A stretch of DNA of 64,000 nucleotides, from positions 267,001-331,000 of the forward strand of contig JABMCL010001459.1 of assembly GCA_018857735.1 (NCBI GenBank), given 5' to 3'. This DNA comes from Alviniconcha marisindica (Eukaryota; Mollusca; Gastropoda; Provannidae). The notes under the pieces are model-generated. The model ran no database searches. It saw only the letters and a program-made list of their open reading frames with translations, and was not told where the DNA came from. The position numbers were made by a program, and so were the translations under genes. This document shows, one piece after another, positions 1 to 11,900 of this stretch (position 1 is its first letter; the number at the start of each line of letters is the position of its first letter).

Positions 1-2380
1 AGTTTTCCTAGTGAATAAAGTAAACAGTAATATTAGTTTGGTAACTGTAACAGTATGTCATTCAATTAAAACTGTCAATTGATGTGTCACCTACATTTTC
101 TTGTATTACTATTACTTGTATTAGGTAGCTCTCTGTAAGTGCAACTTAGTTAAAAATTGCCCATCTTCAACTTGTCATAATTATCTGCTTTGTTTTGTGC
201 AATCTGCCAACAAAAATTACCGTATAGTGTAATACAAAAATAAAATAAACAATCATTTCATGTCCTGAACATGCCCTCATTTTTTGTATTCAGAATGACA
301 TATTGTGAATTAGGAATAGGAGTTTTAATAAATATCCCAATTCACAATTGCTCTGGCACCGAGCATGGTTCTGACACTGGCAGTTGGATATCCCCCATGA
401 ACTCTTAAAAGGCATAACATTAACAGTCACACATGAACACCACATTACTATTTTTAAACAGATGATTCTTTGTAGAAATAGAATAACTCAATAAGTCAAT
501 AAGTGGGTATGAAAGTGAATGAAGTTCTTTGGGTGGTTCTGTATACAAAATAAGTTGAAAAACATGTTAATTTTGGCCTGAAATCTGCCCAGCCCCAAGG
601 AAAGCATAAATGCATCAGATTCAATTCAATATCAATTATCACTCAAAAGATGAAGTTTCACTCTTCGCTTGACCCAGAAACCATACAGCATACTTGTAAG
701 TTGTATAAGTTCCCGTGCAAACAGAAATGGCACATTCTGCTGCATGTTGTGGTTACCTGCTGTCAAACATTTGTGACTGAGCCAGTGACACAGAATGCAA
801 ATGATTTTTTACTATGAAAAATCATGAGAAACCTAGACAAGTTTTCAATTTTAGCAATTTACCTATTTCATTATCTGACTCAGCTGTAAGTGTAACTGTA
901 TTTTTGTGCAGTTTAAATTTGTTTGAATGCAACTGAAGTAAATTTGCTGTCTGCCAATCACAGTTTGAACATTACACGATGATCTTCTCTTGAATGTATG
1001 CAATGATCTTCTCTTGAATGTATGCGTATTAGTACTATTACTATGACTGTATGACTATGACTGTATGAGTATTATAAACATTTGTAAATGCAATTATAGA
1101 ATTTATACATTTCCCCCATAAATCAGCCAATTAAAACTGACCTACACATCACATTCTAACACTGTCAAGATTCGCGAAAATGCACGAAACGAAATTGGGC
1201 AGTCCTGATCTTGATGGGCCCTGGGGGCCAGACGGTCAAGATTCTGGCATACGTCAACGAGATGATATGGGGATAGCACAACTTATCCGTCTTCTTTTTT
1301 TAAATCACATTTTAAAAACATTACTAAAATAGTAAAAATAGTCTGTTCACTCTTTAGTCTGATCATGAGTCGAGAGGTCTTTAAATTGCTCGATCGACTT
1401 GGAAGAGACTGGGTTTATCAAGATTGTTCTACTTCTAGTCTCTCACACAGTCACTGTCCTACAAACGTTTTACAAACATGTCGAGATTAAAAGTGTATAT
1501 CTGACTGGGTGTAAAATACCAAGTTACTTACTTACGTTTCACTGTCTGCTTCCTAGTGTTTCTGATTGAACGTTTCACCCGTTTTCTGTGATATTTCACA
1601 TCGCTTCGGAGTCAGAACCACGTACAAAGCCATGCATCACATTCACAGCCGACCAGACAAGTAGGTGAAAGACAAAATTCATACAAACCTGTCATTAAGT
1701 TGATCATCAGTACCCGGCAAGGGGTGTACAACAAAGTGTACAGACGTCATATATGTAGTTTATTAGCGATAAAAGGTTGTAAAACACTCAAATTTGACCA
1801 AATTCAAGTTCGTGGCTATCACAGTAGGGCTGTTGGGCGCACCATAATGCTGCCCGGTGTTGAATGTCACAACGAAATCTCATTGGACAATATTTGAAAT
1901 TTATCTGAAAACTAAATTCAATTTTAACGTATTCAGTAAACTGGATTTGAAGAAACAATGCAAAATCTGTATCAGTGTTATGTCATACTTTCTGATCAAA
2001 GTCTGGAAGGTTCCTGAAATCATAAGAAACACGCGGGCATATTCTGAAAATACATTGGCAAGGGAGGAAACTGGTCAAATGCACAAAAAGTAGGAGTAAG
2101 AGTTTTTGCCCCTTTTTTGCACACCACCTAGCCCGGACCTGACCCTATGACCTTTGAACTCAAGCAGACTGCTCACTCTGGAAAGAGGTCACCAAAATCA
2201 AACCAGTCATTCTCGTATTTATTATCAGTATCACTTTACATCAAATAGGGAACATTAATGTCCTCCCCCCCCCCCCCTCCAGTTCAGGTCAGTTCAAAAT
2301 GGTATCTATGCACTCAGAAAAGCCCATATGTGCTCCACCCTACCTCTCAGAAGTTTCCCCCAATGTTAAAACTGTTCCAG
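1..2380. other. Non-genic AT-rich sequence
   Basis: I see no exon with a recognisable product here. A retroposon tail (AAATACCAAGTTACTTAC type) lies at about 1,501-1,535. A 24-bp direct tandem duplication (ATGATCTTCTCTTGAATGT core) sits at about 979-1,025. A short CpG-containing patch at 1,165-1,260 could be an exon or a repeat remnant, but I cannot assign it. Confidence 0.5.
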
Positions 2381-2862
2381 TGTTCATCTGATTCATGATG
2401 GCCCTGTCTCATCCTTTCAAGGAAGATCATTTTGCGCTTTCTCTTTCCAAGCCTCTTTCTTCAATCCAGGCAATCGATGGTGTGATGTCCTTCACTGGTT
2501 GTCTTTGTGGCCACTGGTAGTCTCAAGCTCCTCAACACTTCAGATCTTCCGAGACGCAAGCCACTTGTGATGGCTGCTTTGCCTACCAGTCTATTTACTC
2601 TGTCATTTCCCTTCACTCTGGCATGTCCAGGGCAGTACACCCACAGTGGATGTTGACCGTCCATTGACACATTCCAGCTTCCCATTCCACTTATCACAAA
2701 CTCATCGAATCTCTGAGGAAGATGGCATGTGTGGTCTGTCACATCAAAGATTATAAATACATCTTTGGTCACATCTTGCACCAATCTGGGAGAGGGCGTG
2801 GGTGACTGTTTCCACCTCCATTGTCTAGGGTGGTGGGAATTCTGGGTCGCCTGAACCACTCA
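2380..2862 (-). mobile_element. Decayed LINE fragment (RNase H C-terminal region)
   Basis: The minus-strand frame at 2,461-2,859 contains WVYCPGHARVKGNDRVNRLV followed by TSGLRLGRSEVLRSLR. This resembles the C-terminal RNase H region of jockey-like non-LTR retrotransposons, where the usual form is CPGHAGVKGN-RADRLAGKA. The frame is interrupted near 2,461, and the recognisable tail continues to about 2,390 in a broken frame (RKRLGKRKRK). The reverse transcriptase and endonuclease parts are absent, so this is a dead 5'-truncated fragment. Family assignment is from memory of the motif. Confidence 0.65.
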
Positions 2863-5800
2863 GCCACACAGAAATACAAGAATTTGTAAACAGTCAATTG
2901 GCTTTAATGTTTTGCAGTTAAATTTCTCTTTAGTTCATTAATTCAGATAACTGCAAAAATATTCACTGACTTTATCACTTTTGCTGTGTCATGCTGCTTT
3001 ATTTTTTGTGTGCAGGTAATTTTTTGTATAATTTTCTCAAAGCTTTATTCTTGTGTTGTCTGTTCTGTCCATATATATAATATTGCTGACTTTTTTTAAC
3101 CCATTCACTGGCCCTATGATGTCATATGATGTCACTGGCAAAGTGTTTTCTGTATACTTGCAGGACATCATGCGACTTCCTGATTGACTATTTTTTCACC
3201 TATTCTCACGCCAAGCAAAGTTCCCCAAAGAGTAAGTTTGTCTGCTCAGCCTTTTCTGGAGACTGATCTTGGGAGGAAACTGCATCAGTAATACAGTTTA
3301 TTGGCAGTGAAAGGGTTAAGCCATGTTTTCTGCACTGAGTGCTGCTGTCTTGCCCCCCGTCATGTCCCGGATTGTTAAGGTCAGTAATCATACTTGTGTG
3401 TAGTCTCTCTGGACAAGATTTTGCACTGTACAAATGCCAAAGACTGGGGAAAATCTTTGCAAACAATTTAACATTTTATATGGCTTACTCCACGTTTCAT
3501 GGTCCCAGCGTGCGGCCATTTTCATTTTACAACAAACTGCAAGCATTTTGGACCCATGACCCGACTGTTCAAAAAGAACCACAAACACAGCTGCAACCAA
3601 AATAGCATACTGCTTATCAACCCCTGGAATAATATTAAAATAGTTACATGCATGAATTTGTGCGTAAAGTGTGTGACGTGTGTGTGTGTGCATGTGTGTG
3701 TTGGGGAGGAGGGGTTCATATGTCCACCTAAAATAAGTCATTTTATCTCAATCTTGATCTCAATTTCATTATTGGCACTGTCACAGTGTCAGTAACAGGA
3801 CCAGTCCTGGCACAGGTCAACAGGAAGAAAAAAAGATACAAGGAGATCTTTAGACCCCTCCGGATACAGAATTTTGAATACATTCGCCTTACCTGAATTA
3901 CTACTGCAATACTAGCAAGAACAGAGCTATTGTGTTCAGCTCATGGTTAAGCTGTCATCAATTATTGTTCAACTTGTGGAAAGCAAGCTGTAGTTGACCA
4001 ATGACTACTCAGTTCCAGTCCCCAGGGTGAAATACCAAACAGTATAGTTCCAGCCATCATTAATTTTTAACCTATTTTAAAATGGAAGACCTAAGCTGGA
4101 AACACTGAGTTTCGACAATGTCAGAAAATCCAACACTGAAGTTTTTGTCATGTCAAAGTGGCCATTGAATGTGTGTAATGTAATCCATGTAGAGTCACTT
4201 TAGTGATAAAGCTCAGTAAATACTACTGTTATGCAAGTTTGTTAGGCATCACATTTACTCCTTCTACATATGTATCTACAAGGTTGATTGGCCATTAAAA
4301 GCAAAGTATATGTCACCACATTTACACAGACCAAGGAAATAACATCCAAGTTTTTGCCACACTTGTCCAAAACGTTAAAGGGGAACCGAACCAAAAAGCA
4401 TCACAAGCCCTATCAGTAGGAATTGAACCATAAACACAGTGGTGTGAACATATTTTTTAACTTCAGGGAACCAAACCAAAATTAGCCCCATTACTGTATC
4501 AATAGAAATGGAATAATCGACACACAGCAGTTTTTGACTAGATTTCTCATTTAAGAATTTGTTGTTGTTTTTTACTAATAAAAGTCTTGGTGGCTGCAGA
4601 TGCTGCCAATCTGTGCCCAGTAGTCTCTAGAAGTGACATCATGAACCGTCACACGGCCATAATATGCAGCAAGCAAAGGATAAATCACATCACAAGCCCA
4701 CCTTTTTCTGCTCTTTGTTGGTAAAACGCAAACCAACATGGTTGCAATCTGAAGAAAAGAAAGTGTTTCTTTTGTATGAATATTGATAGAAGCACCAAAT
4801 GAAGAATGCACACTTTTATCAGTTATTTTCAGGTCAGCTTACAGCATTAGTTGTGTTCCCTTAGGATCATTGCATTGCCTCGTGAAATGAAAATGTGTAT
4901 GAAATGCTCTTTCCTGTTCTTATACTATACTTGCTCAGTTGCTGCTTGTTTATGGGATCTCTTAAACATGAGGATATGTCTTGTTGAAAATGTCATGGTG
5001 GGAGTCAGGTGGGGGTCAGTGTTTATTTGCATTTTACTGGAGAGGGTACAAGAATTTGAAAGGGTTAAAATGCTGCCTCCTCAAAAGTAACTAAAAGATT
5101 AAACAAAATTAATTTTGATTGTTCTTCAAAAATTTACTTTTGGGTGTATTTTGAAAAAAATATGTCCTGTTCATAGCCAATGGCCACTGAAGATTCGAGG
5201 CAATTTGAATTCTTGAGGTTTGAATGGAATTTATGCCCCGAGCAGTTTTCTAAGCCCTATGTTAACAGTGCTGGTCACACATACACACACACAACCCCAA
5301 CATCACAAGTGCTCATCTCACATACACACATCAAGAGTGCCAGTCACACACACACAACCTGTCAACAGTGCTTATCACACACTCACACACACTGCACCAT
5401 GCCACTCACCAGACACACAAACACGATTTTTAAAAAAGAAGAAAATTTTCAAGGTCCCAAAATTTAATCTTTCAATAAAATTTAAACAAAAATCCCTATG
5501 GTATTAGTTCAAATAATTTCAGCAAGTATTAATATGTAGAAAACACCAGCATATCTCTTCCATTCAAGAAAGCACTTTAAATAATCTATAAATTATAAAT
5601 AATTTATAAATTCCTCTCAAAAACAAAATGACACCTAAAAAACTAAAAAGCTAAGAGAAAAAGGATTCATCCAGTCTGTAACAACTGTCAAAAGAACATT
5701 TCCACATTGGTAAGATACAAACTGGGTTTTCTGAATTGATTGTAATCACATCCTTTTCACAAAGAATGAGAGCTACAGCCTACTATTACAGACACAAAAC

Positions 5801-5877
5801 AATGATGCATGATAATTTGCAGTTCAGGCTGTTTCAGTAGGAAGGCAGACACTGAAGGCTGGGGAAGACCTCGGCGC
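2863..5877. other. Intergenic sequence and probable 3' flank of the IF1 gene
   Basis: I see no supported coding exon. There is a TG-rich patch at about 3,677-3,702 and a CA-rich patch at 5,277-5,400. The part next to 5,877 should contain the IF1 3' UTR. On the minus strand the nearest polyadenylation-like hexamers I noticed are ATTAAA near 5,465 and AATAAA near 5,025. Neither can be chosen from sequence alone. Confidence 0.4.
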
Positions 5878-5955
5878 TCAGTCGCGTGTTCCCGTCATAT
5901 CCTTCTCCTGGTGGTGGAGCTTTTGGATCTTCTTCTTGTGTCGCTCGATGGCTTC
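5878..5955 (-). CDS. ATP5IF1: IF1 last coding exon (C-terminal coiled coil)
   Basis: It encodes EAIERHKKKIQKLHHQEKDM plus TGTRD and a TGA stop (78 nt, 25 aa). The acceptor is GCCCACAG. It corresponds to the end of the IF1 antiparallel coiled coil that makes the dimer. The tail past KL is longer and more polar than the LKHDD of mammals. Confidence 0.9.
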   Translation of the reverse strand, partial: EAIERHKKKIQKLHHQEKDMTGTRD

Positions 5956-8900
5956 CTGTGGGCAGTCAACACAAAACAGATGTGATGGGGAAAAAAAATT
6001 ATCAGTGAAAAAAAAAGAAGGAAAAAAGTGAGGCTTAGACTGCTTTAACATGTCAAACCCAATCTTCTACACCAATTAAAACTGCTATTTGCAGTTCATC
6101 AAACAGAAGCTCATTTCTGTTTTTACCACATTGTTTAAAGAGGTGTTCACAAACCCATTCCCTGCTTGCTACCACTCCCTGAGTCTGCAGTGATGAACAT
6201 TCTTCCCATGGCAACTGTCAAACCTAAGGACAGCAGACAGCAATGTGATTCTGTAAACCTATTAAAGACAGATGGACCAGTCCTGGCTATTAACCCAAAA
6301 CGTGGCTTTGCTCTAGAGGTCATGGAACACTATTTGTGGATAAAATTGGAAAAGAAATCTTTTGGTGAAAATTATACTGTTATAAACGAGACACATAAAT
6401 ATATTAAAATGAAGGGGGACAAAAGAGCAAGTCTGATCACCAGTCTAGGTAATATCATTTGAACAATTGGCAAGAAGTGTGGTAAAACTGTAATAAATAA
6501 GTGGTTTTTTATTCTGGCTATTGTGTTTGTACATGCTAACAACACATCAACACAAATGATCATACCCCCATCCCTCACACACACAACAATAACAATCAAT
6601 GAATAATGATCCTTCCCATCTCCCAAACAACCAAGCAGCCCCAGACCTCCCAGTTTTCACATTCTAGAGGGTGCTCAGCCCTCTCCTGCAATTTAAAAGG
6701 GTATTTTCAGCCTCTTCTAAAAATCCTGATGGGTAGCCTGTAAATAAATAAAGGGAAAATGACAAGAAGAACAATATCCCCCCCCCCCCCCCCCAACATA
6801 CACACACACACAAAGGGGAGGACAATTTGCAATCTGAAAGTCAACCAAATTTGGAAATGTGTTTGTGTTAGTGCTTCCAGTTTTTGTGTGAGTACTTTGA
6901 CATGAATCAGACCATCCAAAGACCATCCAATTTGGGATCATGGAGATCAAGCAAAGGTAAACACAAAGGCTGCTCCAAGCTGGGAGTAAAGCGCCATTAC
7001 AGAAATTTTCCCTTTCTCCAAAGCAAAATTTTGCATATGAACTCGGTGCTGCTTTGACAGTACAGCATCCTAGTGGCCTGTTCTTCTTTCACCTCTTGTC
7101 AATGGTGAATGCTGAAAGTTCACTGAAGCCAGTACAAATGCGTTTTCTGTATGCTTAATTGCTGGAGCATAACCGCAGATCACTTCTGTGCAAACACGGC
7201 ACTTCAGTCATTGTTTGGCTGTCCTTGTCATAGCAGAATAGCCAAGTCAAACTCACTTGGCCATGCACTCCTAAAACACTGTTAACTATGAGTAAGAGTG
7301 ATACTTTTTGCTGTAGACCTACTGAAGTTTGTAGTGCCACTGCAATACACGTGCACAGACACTGATTCATAACATTCTGACATTGTGCATGAGCTCCCTG
7401 TTCCACTGCAGCTTCGAAAATGTGTTGAATATTGGTGGTTGTCATCACTTGCTACACAGATTTTTAAGGGGTATTTTTGCTCATTACTATGGATTTTAAG
7501 GTGTAATTTTCACGCATAGAGTGGAAATCTAAAGGGTGAATCTGAGGTTCTAGTCAGTGCGTGAATACACACATTTTTGGGGTTTTGGGGGAGCCCTGCA
7601 GCCCCCTCCTCCCCAACTCTCTCCCTTCTGCAAAATAATGCAATGGATTAAAGATACAGAAATGGGTATAATTATTTCCCCTTCTAATGTACATGTATTT
7701 ACAGTTCCATTTTCCAGAAACAGATCTGTAAACTCCCTAAAACAGATCTGAAAAATACATAAATCAGAACACGTCTGACCTCAAATACATCCACAAAGGT
7801 ACAATGTTTTGTTAACTGGAAATGCCACCGCAAAACCAACTAACAGTGTAACACTCTGCAGGGGATCATCGCTCACTGTCTAACATGCCAGATTGTAAAT
7901 CTACGGACTGAGTGGGTTCTGTCCAGGGAGTACAACAGGAGCAAGCTTAAAATCAAGCCTGAAAGGTAGTAATACCATGAAGCAAGTATTTTGTTTTGGT
8001 GTATCTGTGCTATAGCAGTGAACAATGAATGGCTCAGGTTATTGAAATAACATTGATGTGCAGCAGTTAGAAGCCCTCTTCAATGGGATATTTAATGTCT
8101 ACATTTGCTGTTGTGCCCGTTTGCAAGTTGTTTGTGTTTCACAGTTCTAGTGTCGCCCTGATATAACCACACCGGTTGACTGGGCGTAAAACACCAACTT
8201 ACTTACTTACAGTTCTAGTGTAAATAAAGAAGTATTTGCCTGGCCATTGATTCAAGAAGCTCTGTCTGTGCATCGCGTGTGTGTGTGCGTGTGTGTGTGC
8301 ATGTGTACGCGCGTGCATGTGTGCGCGCATGCATGCATGCATGCATGTGTGTTAGATTAATGATTGCTATTTAAACCAGTGACACTGCAAACACAAGCAC
8401 AAGTGGTAAGCAAACCACATCATAGATGGATTACTCTGTCTCTCTCCGTCTCCATAGATGGATTACTCTGTCTCTCTCCGTCTCCCTCTCTCTCCACCAA
8501 AATAAATTAATAGTCAAAACAACTGAAGGAACAACTAAATATAAAAGTAAAATTAATTCACATATTTTTAGTACAACTACAAGAGGTAGACACAAACAGA
8601 AGGCACACACAGGCACAAGCGGTAAGCAAACCACATTAAAAATGGGTCCTTCTCTCTCCACAAAATAAGTCAATAATCAAAACAACTAAAGGAACAAGTA
8701 AATATAACAATTAAAATTAATTCATACATTTTAATACAACTACAAGTGGTAGTGTGGGGTTAGTGGATGGGGGAAGGAGAGGGTTAACTGTTGTGTTGGT
8801 AATCAAAATAAATCAGTGTTCATGCGTATCAAACCATGGAAAGACCATGCACATCAAACAAGCATAAAAAAGGAACCATTCGGACTCAAAAAGAACACAA

Positions 8901-11900
8901 CTCAATGAGGTCATCAAGAGAAAGGATTCAAACAAGTTAATGGGTTAAGAGAACAATTCTGCCAACATCTAGTTTGTGCGTCCAACCATTTGTCTGTCTA
9001 CACTGTCCAATCATCTGTTCGTCTGTCCCTTTAGTCTGCCAGCACCAAGTCATTTTGAAGACACAGCGTACCTGGTGTTCCCGAATTGCTTTCTCGTGAT
9101 GGTCTACCTCCTCTTCCAAATGTTCTTTTATACGCTGAAGCTGAAGCGCTTGCTAGAAAGTGTGGTAAAAGAAAAAAAAGAAAAGAAAAGAGAACACTTT
9201 ACTCAAATAAAAAGAGAAGAAAACAACTGGCAACATGTGAGCCCAGCATGCAATCTGACCTGCAGCTCCCGTATTCTTCTCTGGTGGTAGTCTACAACAT
9301 CATCTAACTGTTCCCGTATACGAGCTATCTGGTGACTTTGCTGAAAGTGGCAAGGGGAACAAAAAAAAGAGGCAAAAGAAGAAATTAAACTCAGGAGTTG
9401 GTCAAACAACATGCCAGGCGATGAGTTCACATCCACAACATATAAGCCATTCAGTGGAAAAAGACAGCAAATCCCCATCCCCAAAACCCATCATTTTATA
9501 AAGGACATGATTTTAAGGTGCAATACTAGTACACAACAACGTTGTGTCAACCCATTTTGGGAGTAAATCTTAGTCCAGAGTTTGTGAACCTGTATTTCCC
9601 TTACGCAGGCCAGGGTCGCTGGTAGCAGCAGCATTTTGAATTCTAACCAGCATGTGTGGCAGTGGAAGGAAGAAGCAATGTTGCTAAATATGCATGCATG
9701 ACTTCAAATCTCATTTCCGACAAGATATCTTAGCCTATTGCACTAGCCAGTCACTGTGCATTTGGTGATGGCGTGTGTCAGCTGTTCATTCAACAGTTTT
9801 TCAGTCTTTTTGCTCAGTTTAAAACAACAATAAAATCTCATGAAAATTATGTTTTCCTGGATCCATTTTCCAGTATGGCCATATCCTCCCAAAATAATGA
9901 AAAAAAAGTATTTTATACTGGTAAACTGTATGGGTTGACAGGGATGCAACATGCCAATATTTTCTGGCTGTGATTTCCCCCCCCCCCCCCACCCCCAATT
10001 GCCCCAAAAATGAGTGAATGAATAAAACAGCTTGACAGACTCTAGTTTCAACCAGTAACCACAACAATTATTCCTTCCTGGTCTTATTAATATAAACAGT
10101 AGCTTTCTCATCATGAACTCATGTCATACTACTTCTAAAAACTGACTTGGTATATTAATTCACCAGGAACTATAAATGAACTTTTTGTGATATTTTTGGC
10201 TGTTTTTCTCTGGAGCATCTTTTGTTTAAGGTACTGTAATCTAAGCTAAAGATATAAAATTAATGTGTCTGGTAAAATAGAAACAGGGCTGCCAGTACTC
10301 TAGTCACCTGTTTGAATGACACTAGTGAATATTAGAGACAATAATGAATTTTCTGACTGCCATTTACATGAATATCAAACTTTGGATCAGCACTTGCTAG
10401 GGCAGATTCATAATGTTTTCGTTTGTTGAAAATTTGGGAAAAGGACAGCCTCTGCTCACTGGGTTGATTATGTTTGAAATTCTGGATGTACTGTCTTTTG
10501 CCAAGAAATGGGTGATAAGCAGATCTACAAGCATCAGCTGTACACTTCAGAGAGTACATCCATACACCATACACAAAACACCAAAAAGGAGTACTCATGG
10601 CAAGGCTGCTAGTGGGAAAGAAAACAAAAAGTAGTTAGTTATCCATCAGAGCATGCAACAGAAGAAGCAGCAGCAGCATCGACATCGACCAGTGAGTGGA
10701 GTAAAATCAACGAAGCAAAACCTGATGTTCCTCAATTTGGTCTTTGTGGTACTCCACTTCCTCCTCCAAGTGTTTGCGCAGTTTTGCAAACTGCTCCCGT
10801 TCCTGAAGATACACACACACATACACAGTGAGTCAATTCAAACCCCTCCTCAACCATCCCCTAGAGCTCCTTGACTGTGCCATGTAAGCACCTTTCCTGT
10901 TAGCCCCTTCATCAGCTTTGTATATATATATATATATATGTATAACAAACCAACTCCGATTATGTAACGAACCTATTTCAATGAATGCTTACTCCCTTTC
11001 ACCAGTCATGGTGAAGATGTTTACAAAGTTCACTGAATTACTCACATCCATATTGTTTATTTACCTAAATGTATCTATTCATTCATTCAGAATGTTCTTC
11101 TAGGGTTCACTCTCCCTTTCTGGCAAATGAACACAAACATTTCAGTCTGTTATGGTGCAAACATTCAGGTTTCTGGCACTGGTGCAATGCTGGGAGACAG
11201 CACAGCACACTACCTGTGTTTGGCTGCTGATTTATGCATTAAATAATGATATATCCAACTGTGGAAACAGAAGAAGTATCTCCTCTCATCCCCAATGGAA
11301 ACAGAAGAAGCAAACATCCTGCTTGCTTACGTAAAACTAAAAGGCAGTACTAGGCACACGGCATCATAACGATTGACCCATTCAGAAGTACGGTTTGTTC
11401 ATCAACCACTTTCAGTGGCAACATTTGAACTGGTGTTCCCATTTCACACAGAAACAAGAATGCTCAGTCAAAACGAAACAAAACAGAAAAAGGCTGTCTT
11501 TCACTGATACCACTAGTGATATTTCAAACTCTTTTTTAGCCATGAAAATCATAAACAGGTCAGTCAGCAGATTACTGGTTACAAGTGCTTTTAAAGCTTA
11601 ATGCATGGTTACCATCATTCAAAATTCTCACTTAAAGTTCAACAGCGCCTGGGAAAAACACCAATGACTCAATATTAAGATTTTGTAGAGGCTGGAAACA
11701 CAATGTAGACTCAAATTACCTGCAGTATCAGGTGCCTGATGAGGTCCTAAAGCTTGCTCATACGTAATACAAATTGTCTGAAGAAACACAATACCACACG
11801 AGAAGACAAAGAAATTGAACATTTAAACACTTGATACAGAAATCAGCCCTGCATATCTCGGATTATATTTCTCCAGCTGTGTGCACTGAAGTTGCTGTTT

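Noticed and set aside
2461..2859. 132-codon frame as a functional RNase H gene
   Set aside because: Only the C-terminal LINE region is present and the frame is broken, so it is annotated as a transposon fossil.
10332..10598. 88-codon minus-strand frame near IF1 exon a
   Set aside because: No recognised domain and no matching splice sites; probably chance or an old repeat.
11650..11780. Possible extra IF1 exon on the minus strand (acceptor CTTCAG, donor GTAATT)
   Set aside because: It encodes TICITYEQALGPHQAPD, with no resemblance to IF1, and its length (58 nt) would break the frame between neighbours.
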